From a virus, in the IMG/VR virus record IMGVR_UViG_3300037247_000236, positions 1 to 48,170 of that record: a stretch of 48,170 nucleotides of DNA; one strand, given 5' to 3'. A model generated the notes under the pieces. The model did not search any database. It was not told the DNA's origin and saw nothing but the letters and a program-made list of their open reading frames with translations. Below are positions 41,093-47,281 of this stretch, in pieces; position 1 is the first letter of the stretch, and the number at the start of each line of letters is the position of its first letter. Both the position numbers and the translations under genes were made by a program.

Positions 41093-41934
41093 GGTTTCGC
41101 ATCCTTCAGGTCGGCGATGATTGCATGTAAATCGCTAGCAATGTGAACAGCTTCGTTGATATTCTCTAATCTTGCATGCAATTGTTCGAGGTCAGGAATA
41201 GGGTCGTACGCGGGCTTGGCTGCAAGTATCATCTCGGCTTGGCCTATTTGTTTTTCCAGTTCGTCTGCCGCTTTTGTGTATCCGAGATCACGAATGTTTA
41301 GCAGTGTGCATTTCATCGAGGTGATGATGGGGCCAATATCATCGTATCCGCAAGTGCAAGGGTATTTGAATGCTGCATTTATATGGCAGGCCGTATGACC
41401 GACGTTGTATCGCTTTTCTAAGGCATCCAACAGCCTCTCCACCTTCGCCGGGTCGTACGCGGGCTTGGCTGTAGTAAGGGCGGACTCGGCTTCACGTAGC
41501 TCTTTTTCTAGGCCCGCCATTACTGTTTCACGGTTCATAATCCCACATCCAGCAGCAATGTTTCGGAACCGATGGGCAAGCCGCAACGCTTTCATCACGC
41601 CCACGTTCTCGGGCTTGCGGTTGTGGTCGCGGACGATTTTATCGATCAACTCTTTAGAGGACGTCCGTACATCCAGGCTTCTATGAGGCTCTATACCATG
41701 TTCTTTTATGATATGGTCCCCGCCTAGAAGCTTATAAGCGTACCACTCCCCCGCTTCGCTGGCAGGGTCGAAGGCTTTGAGGTAGGCGACGAGTCGGGTA
41801 ACATCAACGCCTTCCTTAACGTATAAGTGGCCACACAGGGCGAATGATGGGCATCCAACGACTTTGATGCACGTTGATTTTAATATCGTAAATGCGTCTG
41901 GAGGCTCTATCTCAGCCGTTATCGGGTTGCTCAT
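41089..41934 (-). CDS. Hypothetical protein with duplicated internal segment
   Basis: 281 residues, second ATG (41934) chosen because AGGAAAGG is correctly spaced to it. The middle carries HINAAFKYPCTCGYDD and several helical stretches. Two segments, AKPAYDPAKVERLL and AAKPAYDPIPDLEQL, are encoded by an exact 22-bp direct repeat (near 41201 and 41450). The motif also occurs in the gene at 38952. Function unknown. Confidence 0.7.
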   Translation of the reverse strand: MSNPITAEIEPPDAFTILKSTCIKVVGCPSFALCGHLYVKEGVDVTRLVAYLKAFDPASEAGEWYAYKLLGGDHIIKEHGIEPHRSLDVRTSSKELIDKIVRDHNRKPENVGVMKALRLAHRFRNIAAGCGIMNRETVMAGLEKELREAESALTTAKPAYDPAKVERLLDALEKRYNVGHTACHINAAFKYPCTCGYDDIGPIITSMKCTLLNIRDLGYTKAADELEKQIGQAEMILAAKPAYDPIPDLEQLHARLENINEAVHIASDLHAIIADLKDAKP

Positions 41935-42154
41935 GGTTTTCATCCTTTCCTACATCTGTTGCAGAATCAGGATATTCACACTGATACGAATTGATGTAGT
42001 TGGCTATGTCTTCTGCGATGTTTGAGGGTACAAATAGCGAGCCAGTATCTACGATCTTGTCCGGATTCACACCCTTTAACGATGCAATGCGCAACATTGT
42101 TTTTTCACCAACCGTATCATGCACTTCTACTTTTAACGGATTAACTTTAGACAT
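41912..42154 (-). CDS. Hypothetical protein, 80 residues
   Basis: ATG at 42154 after AAGGAGATGAAA. SKVNPLKVEVHDTVGEKTM and ANYINSYQCEYPDS read as a small alpha-beta protein with a disordered acidic tail. A 15-bp palindrome lies in its upstream region. No known family. Confidence 0.6.
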   Translation of the reverse strand: MSKVNPLKVEVHDTVGEKTMLRIASLKGVNPDKIVDTGSLFVPSNIAEDIANYINSYQCEYPDSATDVGKDENHEQPDNG

Positions 42155-42183
42155 TTTCATCTCCTTGTTCGTTTTTTCGATTT

Positions 42184-42198
42184 CCGGTATGATACCGG
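42184..42198. promoter_or_regulatory. Palindromic operator candidate
   Basis: CCGGTAT-G-ATACCGG is a perfect 15-bp palindrome 30 bases upstream of the gene at 42154, in a gap between two coding regions. A dimeric repressor could bind it. No matching second copy was seen nearby. Confidence 0.4.
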
Positions 42199-42243
42199 CG
42201 TCCATTCGAGTGGCCTGCGTCGATTCGTCGGCGCGGGCTTTAT

Positions 42244-42468
42244 TTATAAACCTATCGCCTTGCTTATCGCAGGAGTGAATCCTCCGCCGTCTTTCACACG
42301 CTCACAAATACGATCCATGACAGGCTTTTCCTCGCTCAATAATTTATTGAATACTTCGCGGTCGCCGCCACCTATTGCATCAGCACCAGGTGACGGGAGA
42401 AACCTGTACCATCTGCATAATTGTAATTGATCCGCAGATTCAACCGATTCCATGCTTGGATAACTCAT
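42244..42468 (-). CDS. Hypothetical protein, 74 residues
   Basis: ATG overlaps the preceding stop (ATGA), AAAGGGATATT upstream. The core ADQLQLCRWYRFLPSPG, then VMDRICERVKDGGGF, is a pattern I associate with recurring small phage and bacterial proteins of unknown role. Helical. One possible structural role is as a DNA-binding or capsid-accessory protein; this is not supported further. Confidence 0.7.
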   Translation of the reverse strand: MSYPSMESVESADQLQLCRWYRFLPSPGADAIGGGDREVFNKLLSEEKPVMDRICERVKDGGGFTPAISKAIGL

Positions 42469-42584
42469 AATATCCCTTTCAAATAGTCGTCAACGATCGA
42501 CAGGATCAGCAGCACGACGCCGATGATCCCAACGATCCACTTGAATTTACGTGTCTGGTGTTCGATGATTTGTTGCTGGTTCAT
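42465..42584 (-). CDS. 39-residue membrane protein
   Basis: ATG at 42584. One span (WIVGIIGVVLLILSIV) after a Gln-rich helical N-terminus (QQQIIEHQTRKFK). Its end overlaps the next gene by four bases. Could be a small inner-membrane effector. Ribosome site weak. Confidence 0.55.
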   Translation of the reverse strand: MNQQQIIEHQTRKFKWIVGIIGVVLLILSIVDDYLKGIL

Positions 42585-42814
42585 TGAATCACGTCCGGGC
42601 CTACGCCGACGTGTCGAGGGCGACGATGGCAACTCAAAGTTTTTACGGCCTTCTGATTCCAAGGTGGCCTCTGGTCAATATGCACAAACTTCTTCATTTC
42701 CACTTCGGCATCCGCAAGGCACCAGCACTCGCCTGTGTTAGAGTTTCCGCTATGATTGTAAAAATCATCTCGGCACCCACTGCAATACTTTTTTCGTTTT
42801 TGATCCTTTGTCAT
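42581..42814 (-). CDS. Cysteine-rich protein, 77 residues
   Basis: ATG overlaps the previous stop (ATGA). YCSGCRDDFYNH then ECWCLADAEVEMK and a later SCHRRPR give a C-x2-C...C-x-C...C layout, likely a zinc site. A PPW motif (RPPWNQKAV) precedes the last cysteine. Function unknown. Confidence 0.65.
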   Translation of the reverse strand: MTKDQKRKKYCSGCRDDFYNHSGNSNTGECWCLADAEVEMKKFVHIDQRPPWNQKAVKTLSCHRRPRHVGVGPDVIQ

Positions 42815-42981
42815 CCGATCACTCCTAATTCCCGCTTCACCTGTTCTAGCTCCTCACGAGTCTTGCAGGCGAGTATTTTTTTCGTTTCCTCAGTTAAGCC
42901 GCTCATAAGCGAGTGCATCCTGTACAGCCAGTAAGCCGACGACACCACTACGCCGAGTATGAACCATCCGATATATATCAT
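42811..42981 (-). CDS. 56-residue membrane protein
   Basis: ATG at 42981 overlaps the previous stop. N-terminal span (IYIGWFILGVVVSSAYWLY) then a charged coiled-coil-like helix (TEETKKILACKTREELEQV). Ends LGVIG, the same five residues and nearly the same DNA as the end of the upstream gene. Function unknown. Confidence 0.65.
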   Translation of the reverse strand: MIYIGWFILGVVVSSAYWLYRMHSLMSGLTEETKKILACKTREELEQVKRELGVIG

Positions 42982-43295
42982 CCAATCACTCCTAAATATA
43001 TGCCCACTATTGTCAAAACAGCCAACCCGGCACCAGCCAGGCAGCAACACGCGACGACTAACCCGTTTTCCCTCACCGCTTCGTCGAAGCAACCGTCCGG
43101 TAATTCTACCCCTTCATTAACGCAACTAGGACACAGCCCTAGCCAAGTCCACGATAATCCGCCGTTGTCGGCTTGCAGGTAATCCCATCCAAGGCCCGCC
43201 GCTTCATGCCGGCTACCGATGCCGTCGCCGTTGTCGCAGTGGATACAGGATAGGACGAACGGTCCGTCGATTAGATTGTATTTCTCGTCGATCAT
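42978..43295 (-). CDS. Zinc-finger domain fused to a C-terminal membrane span
   Basis: 105 residues. N-terminal CIHCDNGDGIGSRHEAAGLG and WTWLGLCPSC form a treble-clef-like zinc domain. The C-terminal part LVVACCCLAGAGLAVLTIV is a membrane span. A membrane-tethered metal protein; function unknown. Confidence 0.65.
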   Translation of the reverse strand: MIDEKYNLIDGPFVLSCIHCDNGDGIGSRHEAAGLGWDYLQADNGGLSWTWLGLCPSCVNEGVELPDGCFDEAVRENGLVVACCCLAGAGLAVLTIVGIYLGVIG

Positions 43296-43304
43296 GATTT
43301 AGCC

Positions 43305-43766
43305 TCAGTTAATCAATTTTTGTAACGTGCCATCAAGCCCGATCGATTGACCAGAGCACGTACGACCCCACCAGTACCCGTAATCGTTATCAAGGACAGG
43401 CTCACCGATCCCGCGAAGACGTTCGCACAAGTAACGAGTGACACGCCACCACTCCAAAACCTCTTGCGGGTTTTCGCTGGCGGTATCCTGAGCGTGATCG
43501 GTCCAGGCGCCGATGTTGTCATGTTCGTCAATGGTGATATTTTCGTACTCATTGATAAACTTGAAGCAATCTTCGGCCGTCCAGTCGTCGCCGACAGGAT
43601 CAATCTGCGGGCAGGCGTTCTCTATTTCATCGAAAGTGAACCCCTCGATAGGAGACGGGAATTCCATACTCATTAGCTTATCTACAAGGCAAGAATCACA
43701 GCAGAGGATGTCATTCTCGATGATCCGTTCAACAGCCGCGTCAGTCTCTTTCGTTTTCGTTGTCAT
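43305..43766 (-). CDS. Hypothetical phage protein, 153 residues
   Basis: ATG overlaps the clamp-loader stop. The C-terminal segment VLEWWRVTRYLCERLRGIGE then GYWWGRTCSGQSI matches a recurring pattern of phage proteins of unknown role. Acidic, helical. Cys pair CCDSC near the N-terminus. Confidence 0.7.
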   Translation of the reverse strand: MTTKTKETDAAVERIIENDILCCDSCLVDKLMSMEFPSPIEGFTFDEIENACPQIDPVGDDWTAEDCFKFINEYENITIDEHDNIGAWTDHAQDTASENPQEVLEWWRVTRYLCERLRGIGEPVLDNDYGYWWGRTCSGQSIGLDGTLQKLIN

Positions 43767-44404
43767 TGTAACATTTCTCCATTATCTATAGCCTGTAGAA
43801 TCGCTCGCATGTTATTACGTTTGTCTTTTGCGAGCCTGATATATTTCTCGATGGGTTGACCGTTCAACCCCTCGCGCGTCGCAATCTCACGAGCACGTTC
43901 CGCGAACGCTTGCGCAAGGTTCGTCGATGCCAATGGCAAGACGCTACAGCGCGATAGCAGCGGATGCGCGTCGATATGATCATCGAATAACTTGTCTTGC
44001 CCGGCTTTGGTGGTCGTGAAAATAAACACGACATGATCCGGTAAATCTTCGAGCAAAACCAGCAATTTACGAATTACATCCGATCGCAAACCATGCGCTT
44101 CATTGACGATATACGCGCGTCCGATCTTGCTACCCATCCCAAACATGTACATCGACGCTTCGATTTCACGAAGTCTGGGGATGGATAATTCGCCAGCGTC
44201 TATTTCGACCGTGCAAAATGGATCGGCAATTTCGGCGGCGATCAACCGGGCGATCGTTGTCTTACCTTGACCGGATAATCCAGCGATCCAAAAGCAGCGC
44301 CCGCCCAGACCGCGCGTAGTCAACCCGCGGATTTTCGATACGATTTTGTCTTGGCCGATAACCTCATCGAATGTCGATGGCCTGTATTTTTCGGTGAGTT
44401 TCAC
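43763..44404 (-). CDS. Clamp-loader-like AAA+ ATPase
   Basis: 213 residues from a GTG at 44404 that overlaps the previous stop (GTGA). KYRPSTFDEVIGQ opens the domain, Walker A is GLSGQGKT (42-49), sensor 1 is TTTK (about 130-133) and SRC (151-153) is the clamp-loader arginine-finger motif. Walker B reads YIVNEAHG: Asp is replaced by Asn, which would weaken catalysis. Only the ATPase module is present, without the collar domain of DnaX or RFC. Perhaps it acts on the host clamp. Confidence 0.82.
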   Translation of the reverse strand: MKLTEKYRPSTFDEVIGQDKIVSKIRGLTTRGLGGRCFWIAGLSGQGKTTIARLIAAEIADPFCTVEIDAGELSIPRLREIEASMYMFGMGSKIGRAYIVNEAHGLRSDVIRKLLVLLEDLPDHVVFIFTTTKAGQDKLFDDHIDAHPLLSRCSVLPLASTNLAQAFAERAREIATREGLNGQPIEKYIRLAKDKRNNMRAILQAIDNGEMLQ

Positions 44405-44790
44405 GATGTCACCATTGCATCCGTCTGCGATACACGGAATAGACAAGCGTTATGGCGTCTCGCCGAAGTATGATCCTCTTGCAGACGCTTGACGATCGCA
44501 TCTGGGCGCCCTTTGATTTTCATCGGTATCCAGACAGTACAGCGTACCGATTTTTCACCCTTGCGAACCTGACGCTTGAGCGCTTGCCATGCATCATAGG
44601 TATAAACATTCTGATCGGGCGAACATGTTCGGATGTCTTGCTCTGGGATGCCGCGAAGACCGAATTCAGCCACTACGGGTAAATCGTTTGAATTCGGCTT
44701 GCATCGACTACCCCGATCAAGCGCATCATTGTTACGGTCTGCGCGTTCCGTTTCGGTGAGTTTTCGACGGGGTTTCGTTGCTGTTTGCAT
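44401..44790 (-). CDS. ArdC N-terminal-like protein
   Basis: 129 residues from the ATG at 44790 after AGGAG. The core YTYDAWQALKRQVRKGEKSV (63-82), TVWIP (85-89) and LFRVSQTD (117-124) is the ArdC N-terminal domain, which binds single-stranded DNA and in plasmids helps protect entering DNA from restriction. The metalloprotease half of ArdC is missing. An early counter-defence role is inferred from its position as second gene of the leftward arm. Confidence 0.8.
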   Translation of the reverse strand: MQTATKPRRKLTETERADRNNDALDRGSRCKPNSNDLPVVAEFGLRGIPEQDIRTCSPDQNVYTYDAWQALKRQVRKGEKSVRCTVWIPMKIKGRPDAIVKRLQEDHTSARRHNACLFRVSQTDAMVTS

Positions 44791-44815
44791 CTTGATACTC
44801 CTATTCAATAGGTCA

Positions 44816-44866
44816 ACCGATTCGATCGGTCTACTACACTCTACAATACTCTATCGGGATTGTCGG
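44816..44866 (-). promoter_or_regulatory. Promoter and palindrome for the ArdC-like / clamp-loader unit
   Basis: On the minus strand CCGACA (44861-44866) is 17 bases from TAGAGT (44838-44843); a second TAGAGT lies at 44848-44853. Just downstream, ACCGAT-CGA-ATCGGT (44816-44830) is a perfect inverted repeat placed to block the start of transcription. AT-rich DNA lies upstream (44909-44943). Confidence 0.45.
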
Positions 44867-44996
44867 GCGATGGCATGAATTAAGCTGCGCGATGGACGAT
44901 AAACACTACGAATATAGGGATATAAATAAATAAAGATTTATTCGAGACGTGGTAAGATGGGTTGTGTCGTGTCCGATAACGAGTCAGCCAACAAGA

Positions 44997-45026
44997 AAAC
45001 ACTGATAACTGTTTATCAGTGTTTTT
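44997..45026. terminator. Bidirectional hairpin terminator
   Basis: A 12-bp stem (44997-45008 with 45013-45024, loop CTGT) is flanked by T-runs on both strands: TTTTT on plus and TTTTC on minus. It overlaps the last codons and stop of the minus gene at 45016, so that gene probably forms its own short transcript. Confidence 0.7.
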
Positions 45027-45228
45027 GTCTTGAACGGCAGTGTTTTAGTTCAGCCCAGCACTTAGCACAGACAGTGTGAGAGAATCCGTTCCGATTGCTA
45101 CCCGTGCGGTAATACCCGATGACATCCCCAGCGTTGATTACATGCTCGCCGTCGGTAGTCTCGCAGTCAGTAGCGACTGATGTATGCTTCGCGGTAATCT
45201 GGTAATAATCGGTGAGTGTCGTTGACAT
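45016..45228 (-). CDS. Small zinc-finger protein at the head of the leftward arm
   Basis: 70 residues from the ATG at 45228, eight bases below a -10 element and without any Shine-Dalgarno site, so the mRNA is probably leaderless. C22 and a C-terminal CAKCWAELKHC give a four-cysteine site, around GEHVINAGDVIGYY. It could be an early regulator. It is closed by its own terminator. Confidence 0.65.
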   Translation of the reverse strand: MSTTLTDYYQITAKHTSVATDCETTDGEHVINAGDVIGYYRTGSNRNGFSHTVCAKCWAELKHCRSRQKH

Positions 45229-45236
45229 GGAGATGA

Positions 45237-45264
45237 TTTGTACCCGATGGATTGAATCTGTCAA
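45237..45264 (-). promoter_or_regulatory. Leftward early promoter
   Basis: TTGACA (45259-45264), a perfect -35, and TACAAA (45237-45242) are 16 bases apart on the minus strand. Transcription should start at or just before the ATG at 45228. It overlaps the rightward promoter, so the two may compete. Confidence 0.6.
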
Positions 45265-45280
45265 GAATATGGAGTACACT
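45252..45280 (+). promoter_or_regulatory. Rightward early promoter
   Basis: TTGAAT (45252-45257) and TACACT (45275-45280) are 17 bases apart. The ATG at 45287 lies six bases after the -10, so the message would be leaderless or nearly so. Overlaps the leftward promoter. Confidence 0.55.
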
Positions 45281-45286
45281 TGAGGC

Positions 45287-45526
45287 ATGGAAACGATAAC
45301 CGCAAAACTCCGAACCGTTGCACAATGGCCAGCCTGCGAGACCTGCAAGCGTAGGTATTCTGACTCAAATACCAATATCCCAAGAGGGTACAAGCGCGAG
45401 TATTCCGGTATCTGCAAACCCTGCAAGACCAAACAAACGCTTGAAATTCCAATTCAGGACAACAAGGTCCAGAACAACACAAAACGCTCACGCATACGCC
45501 AGGTGAGAGTTATTCGGACCTATTGA
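45287..45526 (+). CDS. Zinc-finger protein at the head of the rightward arm, paralogue of the gene at 40919
   Basis: 79 residues. QWPACETCKRRY (13-24) and YSGICKPCKTKQ (about 39-50) form two CxxC pairs. The C-terminal 30 residues are basic (NTKRSRIRQVRV), as in a nucleic-acid binder. It starts at the end of its own promoter with only GAGGC directly before the ATG, too close for a normal ribosome site. Possibly an early regulator. Confidence 0.65.
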   Translation: METITAKLRTVAQWPACETCKRRYSDSNTNIPRGYKREYSGICKPCKTKQTLEIPIQDNKVQNNTKRSRIRQVRVIRTY

Positions 45527-46333
45527 CGGATGCCCACGACTTGTTACCGTGGGGACGGCGGCGGCAAACAAATCATCATCGCAATGATGATAAATCCTTA
45601 TCCGTCGTATCACACCGATGTAAACTCCGCCGAAAACACCTGTAAAACCTACGCAAACAACAACGAAACACACCTGCAGAATGTATCGTATACTCAATCC
45701 ATGAAGATATTCATACTCACAATCGTAATCACAATCGCACTCTGGAGCTGATCCGATCAAAGACCCTCAAGCATCCGATCGATCAACCACGCTCAACGAT
45801 ACGACGCTATGACGTCCTTAGCGGGATGAACTGAGTACAGCATCCGGGAGCCAAGAAATCAATATACACTTCATCATAATCGTCAGCCTTACAGCTCGCT
45901 TCAACCCCGTTTACAACCGCTTTACGTGACAAGATAGGCAATGTGGAATACAGGGAACGAGAGCGACGGATAGCTTTTGAACGTCTGTTGAACCCAACGC
46001 GCGACCAATGGTGTGACTATCAATCCCTCAGAGCGTAGAAAACACCGATCAAGCCTGTAATTGATCATGATTATGACCGTATCGTCGATTCAAGGCTGTA
46101 ATCGCACTATTCAACGTCCCATATTATAGATTATGTTGCATTCGATACCTTCGGGGGTCCCTGGGCGATTCAATCCCCAACCGACCCCCAAGCCGTTTCA
46201 CCGCGTTACTATAGATGTACCCCCCTCTGGCTTGACGAAGAAATCTGACGGAGAATCTGACAATCGGGTATTGGGTAAGTCCTTGCGGTTAAGCGTCTTT
46301 CTTACCGTTGCCGTCTCGGAACCTGACAAGGAA

Positions 46334-46356
46334 TCCTCCGCCTTCGGAGGAGTTTT
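46334..46356 (+). terminator. Rho-independent terminator
   Basis: TCCTCCG (46334-46340) and CGGAGGA (46345-46351) pair around CCTT, followed by GTTTTG. It would end rightward transcription that began near 45280 and isolate the promoter at 46416. Confidence 0.7.
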
Positions 46357-46368
46357 GAGAATAACGGG

Positions 46369-46421
46369 TTCCCAGATTGGTTCCCAAGTACTTCCCAGAA
46401 GGTTCCGATATGTTGTATACT
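46369..46421 (+). promoter_or_regulatory. Promoter with three phased TTCCCA repeats
   Basis: TATACT (46416-46421), preceded by TG one base upstream, is a good -10. TTCCCA occurs at 46369, 46381 and 46392, spaced 12 and 11 bases, close to one helical turn, just above the promoter. No good -35 is present, so an activator binding these repeats may be needed. It would drive 46443 onward. Confidence 0.5.
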
Positions 46422-46442
46422 TTCGATTGAAAGCGAGGTTTT

Positions 46443-46658
46443 ATGATTAAGCATGTGTGCGATGTTTGTGGAAAAGAGATTGGTCCAGAGAATACTGCTT
46501 TTCCGATGGGGGGCGTAAACCTTTCAGAAGGCGTTAATGGCCATACTGGCGTTCTTGACGTGTGTATTGGTTGTCGGTCGATAATCCAGGGTAGGAACGA
46601 GACCTTTTTCGAGTCTGTGTTCAATATCCTCCGTAACGGCATGAAGTCGCAGTTGTAG
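46443..46658 (+). CDS. Small zinc-ribbon protein
   Basis: 71 residues, ATG after GCGAGGTTTT. CDVCGKE (6-12) and CIGC (41-44) make a zinc ribbon around a Gly-rich loop (PMGGVNLSEGVNG). C-terminal helix (ESVFNILRNGMK). First gene after the activator-type promoter. Function unknown. Confidence 0.7.
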   Translation: MIKHVCDVCGKEIGPENTAFPMGGVNLSEGVNGHTGVLDVCIGCRSIIQGRNETFFESVFNILRNGMKSQL

Positions 46659-46695
46659 CGTTTGCTATCTGGCGTGATGTGGTAGAGTATTGATT

Positions 46696-46766
46696 GATCC
46701 CGTAGCTCAATAGGTAGAGCATCCATCAAGCGGTGGCGGTTGTCAGTTCGAGTCTGGCCGGGTTCT
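46696..46766 (+). tRNA. tRNA-like element with degraded anticodon arm
   Basis: Acceptor GATCCCG/CGGGTTC (one mismatch), D-arm GCTC/GAGC and T-arm GTCAG/CTGGC with loop TTCGAGT are all good. Only 20 bases lie where anticodon arm plus variable loop (normally 22) should be, and CCATC/GGTGG would leave a four-base loop. No anticodon can be assigned. A decayed or repurposed tRNA is likely. Confidence 0.55.
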
Positions 46767-46788
46767 TTGTTTGATAAAGGAGCTTGAC

Positions 46789-47139
46789 ATGAGATATTTT
46801 CTATGCGTACTGTTTTTGTTTGCGGGTTGCGGTAGCGATCCTGCCGGGCTGTTCGCTCTGGGGCATGTGCTTCAAGAGCAGCGATTGGATGATTTACAGG
46901 AGCAGATTGATGAGATCGAGCTTGCACCGGGTCTGCAAGGAGAGCAGGGTCCAAAGGGAGATACGGGTGATCAGGGAGCGGCTGGTGAGGAAGAGGGTGC
47001 GATTGCGAGGCATTATCCCAAGCCGCCCAAGTGCCGGAAAATCCTGATTTGCCATCGCGGGACTACTATTGAGATTTGTGCTTCGGCGAAAATCGCCCAC
47101 AAGAATCACGGCGGCGATTACGAAGGCGTTTGCGACTGA
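46789..47139 (+). CDS. Lipoprotein with collagen-like stretch and CHR...HGGDY C-terminal domain
   Basis: 116 residues, ATG after AAAGGAG. Signal MRYFLCVLFLFAGC with lipobox FAGC (C14). A coiled-coil-like segment (LQEQRLDDLQEQIDEIEL, 28-45) leads into Gly-x-y triplets (PGLQGEQGPKGDTGDQG, 47-63), a short collagen-like stalk. The C-terminal ICHRGTTIEI and AHKNHGGDYEGVC (87-115) match a motif in many secreted bacterial proteins. A surface-exposed trimer is plausible. Role at the cell envelope inferred. Confidence 0.8.
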   Translation: MRYFLCVLFLFAGCGSDPAGLFALGHVLQEQRLDDLQEQIDEIELAPGLQGEQGPKGDTGDQGAAGEEEGAIARHYPKPPKCRKILICHRGTTIEICASAKIAHKNHGGDYEGVCD

Positions 47140-47148
47140 TGGCGGTTT

Positions 47149-47221
47149 GCGGGTGTAGTTCAATTGGCAGAACATCGGTTTTTGAGGCCGGAGGTTGCGT
47201 GTTCGACTCGCGTCACCCGTA
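47149..47221 (+). tRNA. tRNA-Gln: tRNA-Gln (UUG)
   Basis: Acceptor GCGGGTG/CACCCGT, D-stem GTTC/GAAC, anticodon stem TCGGT/GCCGG with loop TTTTGAG, variable loop AGGTT, T-stem GCGTG/CGCGT with loop TTCGACT. Some G-U pairs but all stems form. Discriminator A; no encoded CCA. Confidence 0.88.
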
Positions 47222-47281
47222 GTGAGTAATCGTAGAGCGTGGGTTCCCCAGAGAGGTTGACAACGCGATCGAGACCGCGAG

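Larger units (their letters stand above)
45527..46442. other. Gene-poor 0.9-kb region with repeats and hairpins
   Basis: No convincing gene. A weak frame at 45530-45751 (73 codons, ending in a 16-residue hydrophobic tail MKIFILTIVITIALWS) lacks a ribosome site. Near-identical 15-mers TCAAGCCTGTAATTG and TCAAGGCTGTAATCG occur near 46047 and 46090. GGGGGTC/GACCCCC pair at 46153-46189. Two CACAATCG copies lie near 45719-45740. A terminator (46334) and promoter (46416) close the region. It could hold a replication origin or regulatory RNA; nothing proves this. Confidence 0.5.

Noticed and set aside
45700-45751. 16-codon hydrophobic peptide gene (MKIFILTIV...)
   Set aside because: Too short, no ribosome site; kept only as a note in the gene-poor region.
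46289-46954. Long minus-strand frame (about 221 codons) across the promoter, a zinc-finger gene, the tRNA-like element and the lipoprotein start
   Set aside because: It runs antisense through well-supported plus-strand genes and RNA, has low-complexity composition and no ribosome site.
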